A DNA stretch of 29,314 nt from Deltaproteobacteria bacterium UBA1386 (GCA_002305765.1 DBQU01000099.1:1-29314), one strand, 5' to 3'. Shown: positions 8,681 to 15,997, counted from the first letter of the stretch. Notes: generated from the letters alone by a model not told the origin. Numbers and translations: made by a program.

Positions 8681-8702
8681 AAGTGACAACAGTCTGTCAC
8701 TT
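8681..8702. promoter_or_regulatory. Perfect 22-bp palindrome upstream of the cas operon
   Basis: AAGTGACA and its exact complement TGTCACTT are separated by six bases (ACAGTC). There is no T-run after it, so it looks more like a dimeric regulator site than a terminator. It lies about 295 bp upstream of cas3 and 120 bp upstream of the small ORF. The binding protein is unknown. Confidence 0.4.
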
Positions 8703-8774
8703 AGGGAGCGGACCCACAGAAATGTGAAGATTAAGGCTCAAAGGTTCAAGAGTTGAGACGGTTTTGAAAAACCA

Positions 8775-8802
8775 GTTGCGGGTTCCGGGTTGCGTGTTTC
8801 GG
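8775..8802. repeat. 7-bp-period array, GTTGCGG type
   Basis: Four consecutive heptamers: GTTGCGG, GTTCCGG, GTTGCGT, GTTTCGG. It lies in intergenic DNA and belongs to the window-wide family of heptamer arrays. Confidence 0.75.
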
Positions 8803-8851
8803 GCGAAAGGCCAAAGAGGAGACTGGAAACCTTTACACTTTAACACACTGA

Positions 8852-9142
8852 GCGCGGGGTCCCATTCTCCCCGGCAGCCGTTAGCGAAGGGTCACGGGAC
8901 CCGTTGCGTTTTCGGGGCGCGCGGACCGGGCACGGAAGTGGCCGGGACCGATGCGTCTGACTGTACGAAGCTGACAGCATGCCGATAACTTGACTCTGAG
9001 GACGATTACCGGGCATTTCGTGACCCACCTCTGTCAGCACCGTCCTTTTGCTTCTAACCTGAAACTTGAGACCTGCAACCTGCAACCGTTTCTCCTGGGT
9101 GTGATGCGCAGCGTGGCTGCCGGGAAGAATGGAACCCCGCGC
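8852..9142. repeat. 28-bp inverted-repeat pair, possible MITE remnant
   Basis: Bases 8852-8879 (GCGCGGGG...GGCAGCC) and the reverse complement of 9115-9142 agree at 26 of 28 positions, enclosing about 235 bp with no gene. The similarity stops sharply at both inner and outer edges. This is the layout of a small non-autonomous transposon, but no clear target-site duplication is visible, so it is only a candidate. Confidence 0.45.
9053..9087. repeat. 7-bp-period array, mixed TGAAACT/TGCAACC type
   Basis: Five heptamers: TCTAACC, TGAAACT, TGAGACC, TGCAACC, TGCAACC. It combines the two word classes seen separately elsewhere (GTTTCAG-like and GTTGCGG-like, read on the other strand), linking them into one family. 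Confidence 0.75.
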
Positions 9143-9202
9143 GGACCGCACGTTACGAGAAGGGGACAAGCGGGTAACCTATTTCCATGAAATGCTCGAC
9201 TT

Positions 9203-9223
9203 AAGTAACGAATAGTGTTACTT
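9203..9223. promoter_or_regulatory. Operator-like palindrome in front of abiEi
   Basis: AAGTAAC and GTTACTT form exact 7-bp arms around GAATAGT, with partial symmetry one to three bases further out and another half-like AAGTAAT at 9229-9235. A weak promoter (TCGACT 9196-9201, 17 bases, TACTTT 9219-9224) would have this palindrome in its spacer. AbiEi antitoxins are known to repress their own operon through inverted repeats, so autoregulation here is a reasonable inference. Confidence 0.55.
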
Positions 9224-9252
9224 TAGAGAAGTAATCCATCTGGGAGGGGCGC

Positions 9253-10035
9253 ATGCAGGCAGGGCAGTTCATAGACAAACTGATTGCAGAGGGCCGGTAC
9301 TCTTTTAACACGGAGGAGGCCCTCAAGGTTCTCGGCCCAACCGTCGTGGCAACCCGTGCCGCCCTGCGCCGTTTGCGGCATAAGGGTGAATTGGCCATGC
9401 CTTACAAAGGATTCTACGTCATTGTTCCCCCGGAATACAGAAAATCTGGATGTTTGCCGGCAAGTCATTTCATTCCATACCTTATGGAACACCTTGGCCA
9501 AAAATACTACGCAGGCCTCCTCAGCGCGGCGGAGTATCATGGAGCGGCGCACCAGCGTCCCCGGGTGTTCCAGGTTATTGTCACTGGAAATAGACCCGGT
9601 ATAATCTGCGGTGATGTTCGCATAGAATTCATTGCCAGAAAAAATATGGATAAGGTGCCTGTATCGGATTTCAAGACCCCGCGCGGGTATCTGAAGATAT
9701 CAACCCCGGCGGCAACCGCTTTTGATATTGTGGGATACGCCCATCATGCGGGTGGCCTGGACAATGTAGCGACCATTCTGGCGGAACTTGCAGAAAAGAT
9801 CGGAAGAGACGAACTGGTCACCGTGGCAGCGCTTTCACCGATAGCCTGGTCGCAACGGCTCGGATACCTTCTTGACCTTGTCGGGGCAGAAGAGAAAACC
9901 GGGGAGTTGGCCCGATATATCGATCAAAAGAACGCACTCCCCACCCCACTCGTTCCAGCGCAACCGTTCAAGGGGATCGATCAGCTAAAACGTTGGCGAA
10001 TTCTCGTGAATGCTAAGGTGGAGGTGGAGATCTGA
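9253..10035 (+). CDS. abiEi: AbiEi-type antitoxin and autorepressor
   Basis: This is the antitoxin of a type IV AbiE toxin-antitoxin system, which opposes the toxin and represses the operon. The 260-residue protein has an N-terminal winged-helix region (about residues 1-60, including NTEEALKVLGPTVVATRAAL) ending in the family-typical YKGFYVIVPPEYR. The C-terminal domain shows HLGQKYYAGLLSAAEYHGAA and GYLKISTPAATAFDIVGY, both typical of AbiEi proteins. GGGAGG lies five bases before the ATG. It overlaps the toxin gene by four bases if the toxin starts at CTG 10032. The assignment rests on recognised sequence features and on the partner gene. Confidence 0.88.
   Translation: MQAGQFIDKLIAEGRYSFNTEEALKVLGPTVVATRAALRRLRHKGELAMPYKGFYVIVPPEYRKSGCLPASHFIPYLMEHLGQKYYAGLLSAAEYHGAAHQRPRVFQVIVTGNRPGIICGDVRIEFIARKNMDKVPVSDFKTPRGYLKISTPAATAFDIVGYAHHAGGLDNVATILAELAEKIGRDELVTVAALSPIAWSQRLGYLLDLVGAEEKTGELARYIDQKNALPTPLVPAQPFKGIDQLKRWRILVNAKVEVEI
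10020..10034 (+). promoter_or_regulatory. Ribosome site and CTG start of abiEii
   Basis: GGAGGT (10020-10025), six bases, then CTG (10032-10034), whose TG is the first two bases of the abiEi TGA stop. The usual coupling form ATGA is here CTGA. Confidence 0.6.
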
Positions 10036-10895
10036 TACCTCTGGATTTTATATCTGAGTGGAAGAAATATATTCCATGGCCCCAAAGCTACCAGATCGAA
10101 CAGGACCTCATAATTTGCAGGGCTCTGGTGGAAATGTTCAACCATCCTCTTTTGTCCGAAAACCTTGCTTTCCGGGGAGGAACTGCGCTTTTCAAGCTGT
10201 ATCTGGAACCACTGCGTTACTCGGAAGACATTGATCTGGTACAGGTCCATGCCGCATCCATCGGGCCGGTAATGGATGCCATACAGGACAAGCTCAATCC
10301 CTGGCTTGGCCCTCCCAAACGGAGCCGCTCGGAAGGCAGGGTAACATTGATCTACAGGACACAATCAGAAGAAGGGCTACCCTTGAAACTGAAGGTGGAA
10401 ATCAATTCCCGGGAGCATTTCGCGGTACTCGGATTTGAAAAACGTCGCTTCGACGTCAATTCACGCTGGTTCTCCGGCAGTACCTTCATATCGACCTATC
10501 ATCTTGATGAGCTTCTGGGGACCAAGGTCCGGGCGCTCTACCAGAGAAAGAAAGGCCGCGACCTCTTTGACCTGTGGACAGCATTCAGAACCACTGACGC
10601 CCGGCCGGAGCGGGTAATCCATTGTTTCCTGCGATATATGGAAAATGAGGGGCACAAGGTATCCCGCGCTGAATTCGAGCAGAACCTTATTGAGAAACGT
10701 GATGGTCCGCACTTTCTCGATGATATAGGCCCACTTGTTGTCGCAGAGAATGGCTGGGACCCTGACGGGGCAATGGAATTCGCCCTCAATAGACTGGCGG
10801 TCCTTATCCCCGGGGAACCGTGGCAAGGAAGAACGAAGAAAGCGAAAGGGCCCAAGAAGATCATAGGTTCGGGCCATCCGGCAGGAGGTGAGTGA
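10032..10895 (+). CDS. abiEii: AbiEii-type nucleotidyltransferase toxin
   Basis: AbiEii toxins are DNA polymerase beta-like nucleotidyltransferases; family members use NTPs and some modify tRNA. The visible motifs are FRGGTALFKLYLEPLRYSEDIDLV-like: GGTAL, then SEDIDLV with the two catalytic aspartates, and later KVRALYQRKKGRDLFDLW. No ATG, GTG or TTG occurs before codon 33 of the open frame except GTG at 10122. The family's conserved N-terminus (IPLDFISEWKKYIPW, then EQDLIICRALVEMF) is encoded upstream of the first ATG (10128), starting at CTG 10032. GGAGGT at 10020-10025 lies six bases before that CTG. The 287-residue product is then normal in length. The start may instead be a mutated ATG. 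Confidence 0.87.
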   Translation: MIPLDFISEWKKYIPWPQSYQIEQDLIICRALVEMFNHPLLSENLAFRGGTALFKLYLEPLRYSEDIDLVQVHAASIGPVMDAIQDKLNPWLGPPKRSRSEGRVTLIYRTQSEEGLPLKLKVEINSREHFAVLGFEKRRFDVNSRWFSGSTFISTYHLDELLGTKVRALYQRKKGRDLFDLWTAFRTTDARPERVIHCFLRYMENEGHKVSRAEFEQNLIEKRDGPHFLDDIGPLVVAENGWDPDGAMEFALNRLAVLIPGEPWQGRTKKAKGPKKIIGSGHPAGGE

Positions 10896-11464
10896 TGAAG
10901 CTTCTTATCCGCGGCGGGAGCATCGCCGCCGGTTACGGCGCGACCAGGCGTTACGCCGATATCCTGGCGGAGCGCCTTCTCCCGAGAGGGGTGGAGGTCA
11001 TCAACCGGTCGAGGCACAGGGAGACCACCTTCGACGGCGTCGCCACGTTCGCTGTGGATATCGACCCCTTCAGGCCTGACATCCTTCTTTTCAATTTCGG
11101 TGTCGACGATGCGTTTCAGGGCGTGTATCGCTCGGAGTTCCAGGAGAATCTGGTGCAGATGATACGGCTGGCGCGGCTGCGATTCGGTCCTCAGGTTGTC
11201 CTTGCCACATCGCACACCTTTGACGACCCCTATGACATGGACGCCGTCAACATTTTCTACCGTTCCCTCAGCATAGTCGCCTCCGACCTTGACTGCCTTC
11301 TGGTCCCGGTGCACCATCATTTCGCGGGCTACCTGGAAGAAACGGGCCTTGCGAGCAAAGACCTTACAGGGTCCGACCCGAGATACCCCAACGACAGGGG
11401 GCACGAGGTCATCGCCGAAGCGCTCATCGAGGGCATGGACAGACTCATCCCGGCACCATTCTGA
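10895..11464 (+). CDS. SGNH/GDSL-hydrolase-like protein
   Basis: The 189-residue product resembles the SGNH hydrolase fold, which includes esterases, lipases and acyl or carbohydrate deacetylases. Block I is RGGSIAAGYG with candidate nucleophile S9, and block V is YPNDRGH with D167 and H170. Two usual features differ: GDS is GGS, and the GxND block III appears as GVDD (residues 69-72), so the oxyanion-hole Asn is Asp. No signal peptide is seen, so it is probably cytoplasmic. The ATG at 10895 shares a base with the abiEii stop, with GGAGG six bases upstream; GTG 10892 is too close to that site. It may therefore be co-expressed with the AbiE pair. Its substrate is unknown. Confidence 0.7.
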   Translation: MKLLIRGGSIAAGYGATRRYADILAERLLPRGVEVINRSRHRETTFDGVATFAVDIDPFRPDILLFNFGVDDAFQGVYRSEFQENLVQMIRLARLRFGPQVVLATSHTFDDPYDMDAVNIFYRSLSIVASDLDCLLVPVHHHFAGYLEETGLASKDLTGSDPRYPNDRGHEVIAEALIEGMDRLIPAPF

Positions 11465-11620
11465 CGGTCCCTTAATATTTCCGTAGAACGCGCGATTATT
11501 CCTGTACGGGCGTTTATTCCATCTGGCGAGAACATTCATTCGGAAAGTATACGGAATATCATGTTGAAAGACGGGTTACGCCAGCGGCACAGCGACTTCT
11601 CGACCGGACAGGGTCACCGG

Positions 11621-12532
11621 ATGATCCGGTCCCGCTTCAGCCTTCCCCGCATCCATCTTTTCCTTTGCGTGGCATTCCTGCTCTTGTTGGTGTCTGTTTT
11701 TCCCATCGCCGATTCCTTCGCCGTCACCCTGGAAGAGATAAGGAAGAATGGTGTCCTGAGGCACCTCGGCATACCCTATGCCAATTTCGTCACCGGCAGC
11801 GGGGACGGAATGGACGTCGAGCTCATGTCGCTCTTCGCGGAGCGGCTGGGGGTAAGATATGAGTTCGTGAGAACTGACTGGGACCGCGTCTTCGCCGACA
11901 TCACGGGAAAGACGTTCACCCGGCGTGACGGGAACGTCATCATCACCGGTGACGTGCCGGTCAGAGGTGATGTGGCGGCGAGCGGGATCACCGTCCTTCC
12001 ATGGAGAGAGGAACTCGTCGATTTTTCCCTTCCCGTGTTCCCGACCCAGGTCTGGCTCATGGCCCGCGCCGATTCGCCCGTGAAGCCGGTGAGACCGACA
12101 GGGGACCTGGACCGTGATGTTGTCCGGACGAAAGAGCTCGTCAGGGGGCGCTCGATAATGGGAAAGACAGGGACCTGTCTTGACCCTTCCCTGTATGGAC
12201 TGGAGAAAACGGCAGACCGGGTGAGGCCGTACGGCGGGTCACTGAACGAGATCGCCCCCGCGCTCATGGAGGGTGTTGCCGACCTCGTTCTCCTTGATGT
12301 TTCCGATGCGCTTGTGGCGCTGCAGAAGTGGCCCGGCCGTATAAAGGTCATCGGTCCCGTGAGCGAGATGCAGGAGATGGCCGTGGCATTCAGGAAGGAC
12401 TCTCCGGAACTGAAGGATGAGTTCAACAGGTTTCTGGCCGACTGCAAGAGGAACGGCACGTACACCAGGATCGTGAAGAAATACTATCCCTTTGTTTTGG
12501 AGTATCACCCCGCGTTCTTCAGAAGGAAGTGA
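11621..12532 (+). CDS. Periplasmic solute-binding protein (family 3 type)
   Basis: A 303-residue protein with a clear signal peptide: RSRF near the N-terminus, a hydrophobic stretch (FLCVAFLLLLVSVF), and likely cleavage after ADSFA. The mature part begins VTLEEIRKNGVLRHLGIPYANF and continues GMDVELMSLFAERLGVRYEFV, typical of family 3 extracellular solute-binding proteins for amino acids and similar ligands. The end, EFNRFLADCKRNGTYTRIVKKYYP, is also typical. An in-frame ATG at 11561 would add 20 polar residues before the signal, so 11621 is preferred. No permease or ATPase genes follow; a sensor kinase does, which suggests a sensing role. Confidence 0.8.
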   Translation: MIRSRFSLPRIHLFLCVAFLLLLVSVFPIADSFAVTLEEIRKNGVLRHLGIPYANFVTGSGDGMDVELMSLFAERLGVRYEFVRTDWDRVFADITGKTFTRRDGNVIITGDVPVRGDVAASGITVLPWREELVDFSLPVFPTQVWLMARADSPVKPVRPTGDLDRDVVRTKELVRGRSIMGKTGTCLDPSLYGLEKTADRVRPYGGSLNEIAPALMEGVADLVLLDVSDALVALQKWPGRIKVIGPVSEMQEMAVAFRKDSPELKDEFNRFLADCKRNGTYTRIVKKYYPFVLEYHPAFFRRK

Positions 12533-15174
12533 TGAGGACCACGATGGCAGGCCACAAAGGACTACTCAGAAGCCCGTCCGTGCGGATCATCGGAGTGGCC
12601 GTCGTGGGTGTGCCGCTCGTTCTCGCGATCCTCTTCCTCCTTTACAGCCATTTCCAGACCGAGAAGGACCTGAAAGAGAACCTTCTCAGGGTCCGCCATC
12701 ACACCGTCGAGCGACGGGCGGCTGCGCTGAGCTATTTCTTTGCCGACAGGATGGACGACCTTTTCTACCTGAAGCATTCCCGGGAAGTTGCCGCGTACTT
12801 TGAGAACAGGGCACTGGGGATGAGCATGGAATACGGCTTGAAGCAGAGCCTTGTGCCCATGCGGGAGTTGTTCATCTCCCTCATGAAGAGGAAGCAGATC
12901 GGGGACGACAGGGTCTATGCTCGACTTGCTTACATTGCCGATGACGGGAGATCCCTCGTGGATACGGCATCGCGGGAAACGGGCAGGGGCATGGCCGACA
13001 TATTGAAGAAGGCGCGTTCTTCCGGCGGCGCCGGAAAGATATCGATGTCCCGGGATGGTGAGCACTTCATGGTCATATCGGCACACGAATACAAAGGCGA
13101 GCACCGGGGACACGTCGTGGGGTGGATCAGGCCGTCGATAATCCACAGGCACATACTCGCTGCGGACGAATCCGCGCAATCGTCATACCTCATCTGTGAC
13201 GAGCGGGGAGACCCCCTGCTCATGAAGGATATCGTCGTTGCTGGCCCCACGCACCTCGATATCCTGAGGTCGCTGCCTGACGGGGGACACCGGGAGTTTT
13301 CCGTGAATGGGACGACGGGCAGTCAGATGGACGTGGTCGCCTACAGAATGCCTGTCCCCGACACAGGCTATTCGCTCGTCCATCTGTGTCCCGCGGAAAA
13401 GATCTACGGAACGCTGGCGAGCCGCGACCGTATCGCCACCATATCCCTGCTCGTGATAGCTCTTTTGGCGGGGGTCGCCTTCACCGTGAGGTCCATGATG
13501 CTCAAGACGAGTGTCGACGGACTCGAGAGGCGGGTCAAGGAACGGACCGCCGATCTCTACCGCCTCAATGAGAGCCTCCAGCAGGAGATATCCGAACGGG
13601 AGCTGGCCATGCGGGCGCTGGAGAAGGCGGAAAGGAAGTACCGCTCCATCTTTGAGAACGCTGTGGAAGGGATGTTCCAGACGACGCCGGACGGACGCAT
13701 CATCAGCGTCAACCCCTCTCTGGCCTCAATGCACGGATACGGCTCACCGCGGGAGATGGTCCGGGAACTCGCCGGTATGGCAAAGCGGCTCTATGTTGAT
13801 GAAGGGCGCCGGGCGGAATTCGTCCGGTTGATGGAGGAAGACGGGGCCGCGCTGCACTTCGAGGCGCAGACCCACCGGAAGGAAGGGACCATGAACTGGG
13901 TCTCCATCAATGCCAGGAATGTGCGGGACGTGAAGGGTAAGACACTCTGTTACGAGGGGTCCGTCGAAAACATCACCGAACGGAAGCATCTCGAATCACA
14001 GCTTCTGCACTCACAGAAGATGGAGGCCATAGGCACCCTCGCCGGCGGGATCGCCCACGACTTCAACAACATCCTGACGGCCATCGTCGGCTACGGCAAC
14101 CTTCTCCAGCTCAAGATGGAAAAGGACGATCCCCTGAGGACGTACACGGACAGGATACTCTCCTCATCGCAGAAGGCGATCAACCTCACCCGGAGCCTGC
14201 TTGCCTTCGGCAGGAAGCAGCCGGTGGAACTAAGGCCGCACAGGGTGGGCACCCTGATAGAAGGGTCGGGAAAGCTTCTGAAAAGACTCCTCACGGAAGA
14301 CATAGCGCTCAGGATGGGCCGCGTTGACGGTGACGCGGTGATCATGGCCGACAGAACACAGATGGACCAGGTGCTGATGAACCTGGCCACAAATGCACGC
14401 GATGCCATGCCCGAAGGAGGGACGCTTGCCGTCGAGGCCGAGAGAGTGGTGATGGATAATGATTTCGTGCGCACTCACGGATACGGTTCCCCCGGAGACT
14501 ACGTGCTCATCCGTGTTGCAGACACGGGAGCCGGCATGGACGAAGGGACGATGAAGAAGGTGTTCGAGCCGTTCTTCACCACCAAGGCGGAAGGCAAGGG
14601 AACGGGTCTGGGTCTGTCCATCGTCTATGGCATAGTCAAACAGCACAACGGTTATATCACCATCGACAGCGAACCTGGCGGGGGAACGACATTCAACATG
14701 TACTTTCCGGAGGCAAAGACCGGGGAGACCGTGGACAGCGAGGCGGCGCAGGTTCCCCTGAACATACGCGTGGGGAGCGAGACCATCCTTGTCGCCGAGG
14801 ACAACGCGGAAGCGCGGAGCTTCCTGACTGAGGTCCTCAGTGTCTCCGGATATACCGTCATAGAGGCCGTGGATGGGGATGAGGCCCTTCGCGCATTCAG
14901 CGACAACAAGGACAGGATCGCGCTTGTCGTTTCCGATGTCGTCATGCCCGGCAGGAACGGCGGAGAGCTTCGCGAGGAGATACAGAAGATCAAGCCGGAC
15001 ATGAAGATCCTCTTCACCAGCGGATACGCCCGGGATGTCCTGCTCTTCAAGGGAATACACGACAAGGCAGCCAACTACATTTCAAAGCCGCTATCACCCA
15101 ATGACTTGCTGGGAAAGGTCAGGGAAATGCTGGACGGACACCCCGCCCATCCGGAAGGACCAACAGGGAGTTAG
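12532..15174 (+). CDS. Membrane hybrid sensor histidine kinase with PAS and receiver domains
   Basis: The 880-residue protein has a membrane helix at about 18-39 and a 260-residue periplasmic region of the size of a double Cache sensor. A second helix lies at about 301-321, then a coiled coil (LERRVKERTADLYRLNESL) and a PAS domain (about 370-490). The kinase core follows, with phospho-acceptor H509 in GGIAHDFNNILTAIVGYGN, the N box NLATNARDAMPEGG, and DTGAGMD, FEPFFTTK and GKGTGLGLSIVYG. A C-terminal receiver has D802 (VVSDVVMPG) and K852 (ISKPLS). The ATG shares one base with the stop of the binding-protein gene, so the two are probably co-translated. No partner regulator or output domain is present in the window. 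Confidence 0.9.
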   Translation: MRTTMAGHKGLLRSPSVRIIGVAVVGVPLVLAILFLLYSHFQTEKDLKENLLRVRHHTVERRAAALSYFFADRMDDLFYLKHSREVAAYFENRALGMSMEYGLKQSLVPMRELFISLMKRKQIGDDRVYARLAYIADDGRSLVDTASRETGRGMADILKKARSSGGAGKISMSRDGEHFMVISAHEYKGEHRGHVVGWIRPSIIHRHILAADESAQSSYLICDERGDPLLMKDIVVAGPTHLDILRSLPDGGHREFSVNGTTGSQMDVVAYRMPVPDTGYSLVHLCPAEKIYGTLASRDRIATISLLVIALLAGVAFTVRSMMLKTSVDGLERRVKERTADLYRLNESLQQEISERELAMRALEKAERKYRSIFENAVEGMFQTTPDGRIISVNPSLASMHGYGSPREMVRELAGMAKRLYVDEGRRAEFVRLMEEDGAALHFEAQTHRKEGTMNWVSINARNVRDVKGKTLCYEGSVENITERKHLESQLLHSQKMEAIGTLAGGIAHDFNNILTAIVGYGNLLQLKMEKDDPLRTYTDRILSSSQKAINLTRSLLAFGRKQPVELRPHRVGTLIEGSGKLLKRLLTEDIALRMGRVDGDAVIMADRTQMDQVLMNLATNARDAMPEGGTLAVEAERVVMDNDFVRTHGYGSPGDYVLIRVADTGAGMDEGTMKKVFEPFFTTKAEGKGTGLGLSIVYGIVKQHNGYITIDSEPGGGTTFNMYFPEAKTGETVDSEAAQVPLNIRVGSETILVAEDNAEARSFLTEVLSVSGYTVIEAVDGDEALRAFSDNKDRIALVVSDVVMPGRNGGELREEIQKIKPDMKILFTSGYARDVLLFKGIHDKAANYISKPLSPNDLLGKVREMLDGHPAHPEGPTGS

Positions 15175-15187
15175 CACTCCCCTTTTT
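15166..15187 (+). terminator. Rho-independent terminator after the kinase gene
   Basis: GGGAG, loop TTAGCA, CTCCC, then C and TTTTT. The stem spans the TAG stop of the kinase. The five-pair stem is short but GC-rich and followed by a T-run. Confidence 0.55.
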
Positions 15188-15206
15188 CGGTGTCTACAGG
15201 TTTATT

Positions 15207-15241
15207 AACCCGGAACCCGCAACGCGCAACCCGGAACGGTT
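15207..15241. repeat. 7-bp-period array, AACCCGC type
   Basis: Five heptamers: AACCCGG, AACCCGC, AACGCGC, AACCCGG, AACGGTT. It lies between the convergent kinase and arginine decarboxylase genes, where both transcripts would end. Confidence 0.75.
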
Positions 15242-15243
15242 TC

Positions 15244-15786
15244 TTAGGGTATAAGGATGGCTGCGGCGACCACCGTTGTCCAGACACCTTTCTTGCCGAC
15301 GCTTGTCTGGCTGATGTTGCGTGTCTGAACTATCTCGTCGCTCAGCTTCCACACGTCGAGCCGCTTGTTGTAGCTTTCATTAACGTCGAATTCGAGGCCC
15401 AGGATGGTTGCCAGCATCTGGGCGGCGATATCTTCGGCGTAGTCACCAGCCGTTTTCTCGTCCTCTCCATGGCTGTGGTATTCGGAAAGATATCCGAAAC
15501 GGTCACGGTCCTTGGGAATGGCTACGCCGACGGAGGCCGCAACCAGGCGATGATGCTCATTGGTGGAGGCCTCAGCCAGAACGGCGTGCACTATCTGGCC
15601 GGGAGTCAGCCGCTTGAGCCCCTGCTTTGCCGGCACGATCTCGCATTGTGGGGGAAAGATGCTCGATACCTTGACGATGTTGAAGGGGGCTATCTTGGCG
15701 TTGCGGAGGGCCAACTCAAAGCTCACCAGTTTTTCCTTGTTCTGGCCCACCCCCTTTGTAAGGAACATCTTGCTGGCAATATACAT
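15244..15786 (-). CDS. Pyruvoyl-dependent arginine decarboxylase
   Basis: This enzyme family converts arginine to agmatine and CO2 using a pyruvoyl group made by self-cleavage of the proenzyme. The self-cleavage site is visible as KVSSIFPPQCE (S41-S42), giving a beta chain of about 41 residues and an alpha chain with the N-terminal pyruvoyl. E102 in YLSEYHSHG is in the place of the family's catalytic glutamate. The ATG at 15786 has AAAGGAG eight to nine bases upstream; an in-frame TTG seven codons earlier overlaps that ribosome site and is rejected. The 180-residue length fits. No agmatinase is nearby, so the role (polyamines or acid resistance) is open. Confidence 0.9.
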   Translation of the reverse strand: MYIASKMFLTKGVGQNKEKLVSFELALRNAKIAPFNIVKVSSIFPPQCEIVPAKQGLKRLTPGQIVHAVLAEASTNEHHRLVAASVGVAIPKDRDRFGYLSEYHSHGEDEKTAGDYAEDIAAQMLATILGLEFDVNESYNKRLDVWKLSDEIVQTRNISQTSVGKKGVWTTVVAAAILIP

Positions 15787-15839
15787 GTGCTGAATCTCCT
15801 TTCCCAAAAGACTTGACAGTGCCGTGAGGCCTGAAACAC

Positions 15840-15860
15840 AAGGCGTAAGGGGTGAAAGGC
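15840..15860. repeat. 7-bp-period array, AAGGCGT type
   Basis: Three heptamers: AAGGCGT, AAGGGGT, GAAAGGC. It is the inverted counterpart of the array at 15896-15916, and together they could form an imperfect hairpin in front of the decarboxylase gene. Confidence 0.55.
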
Positions 15861-15895
15861 AATCGTCGACCGATCAGATGCTCCGGTGACGTGTG

Positions 15896-15916
15896 CCCTA
15901 CGCCTTACGCTTTACG
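15896..15916. repeat. 7-bp-period array, CTTACG type
   Basis: Three heptamers: CCCTACG, CCTTACG, CTTTACG. Its complement (CGTAAGG-like) matches the words at 15840-15860. Confidence 0.65.
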
Positions 15917-15970
15917 GTCGTCAGCATACCACGATACCGCCCTCCGCACAAGGCAACTCTCACAATATTT

Positions 15971-15982
15971 CACAATATTGTG
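15971..15982. promoter_or_regulatory. Perfect CACAATATTGTG palindrome
   Basis: A 12-bp perfect palindrome, preceded by a half copy CACAATATT at 15961-15969 with one base between. It lies between the cyclophilin stop and the arginine decarboxylase gene. It could be an operator for the decarboxylase; no regulator is known. Confidence 0.35.
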
Positions 15983-15997
15983 CAGATGGGGCAAGGC

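Larger units (their letters stand above)
8563..9252. other. Gene-free spacer between cas operon and abiE
   Basis: About 690 bases between the divergently oriented defence loci. No ORF here looks like a protein. The stretch holds a perfect 22-bp palindrome (8681-8702), two 7-bp-period arrays (8775-8802, 9053-9087), a 28-bp inverted-repeat pair (8852-8879 and 9115-9142) and the abiE operator-like palindrome (9203-9223). The cas promoter must lie in the left part, but no convincing -35/-10 pair was found. Confidence 0.7.

Noticed and set aside
8976..8986. GCCGATAA-like -10 box of a sigma-28 promoter
   Set aside because: No TAAA-like -35 box occurs at the required distance and no gene follows in a sensible position.
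8764..9190. Several overlapping small frames on both strands in the spacer before abiE
   Set aside because: They have no ribosome sites, no recognisable protein features, and cross the heptamer arrays and inverted repeats.
10538..11539. 333-codon minus-strand frame
   Set aside because: It is antisense to the AbiEii toxin and SGNH-like genes, which have clear family motifs and ribosome sites on the plus strand.
14230..15060. 276-codon minus-strand frame in the kinase gene
   Set aside because: It is a shadow of the kinase ATPase and receiver domains in GC-rich DNA.
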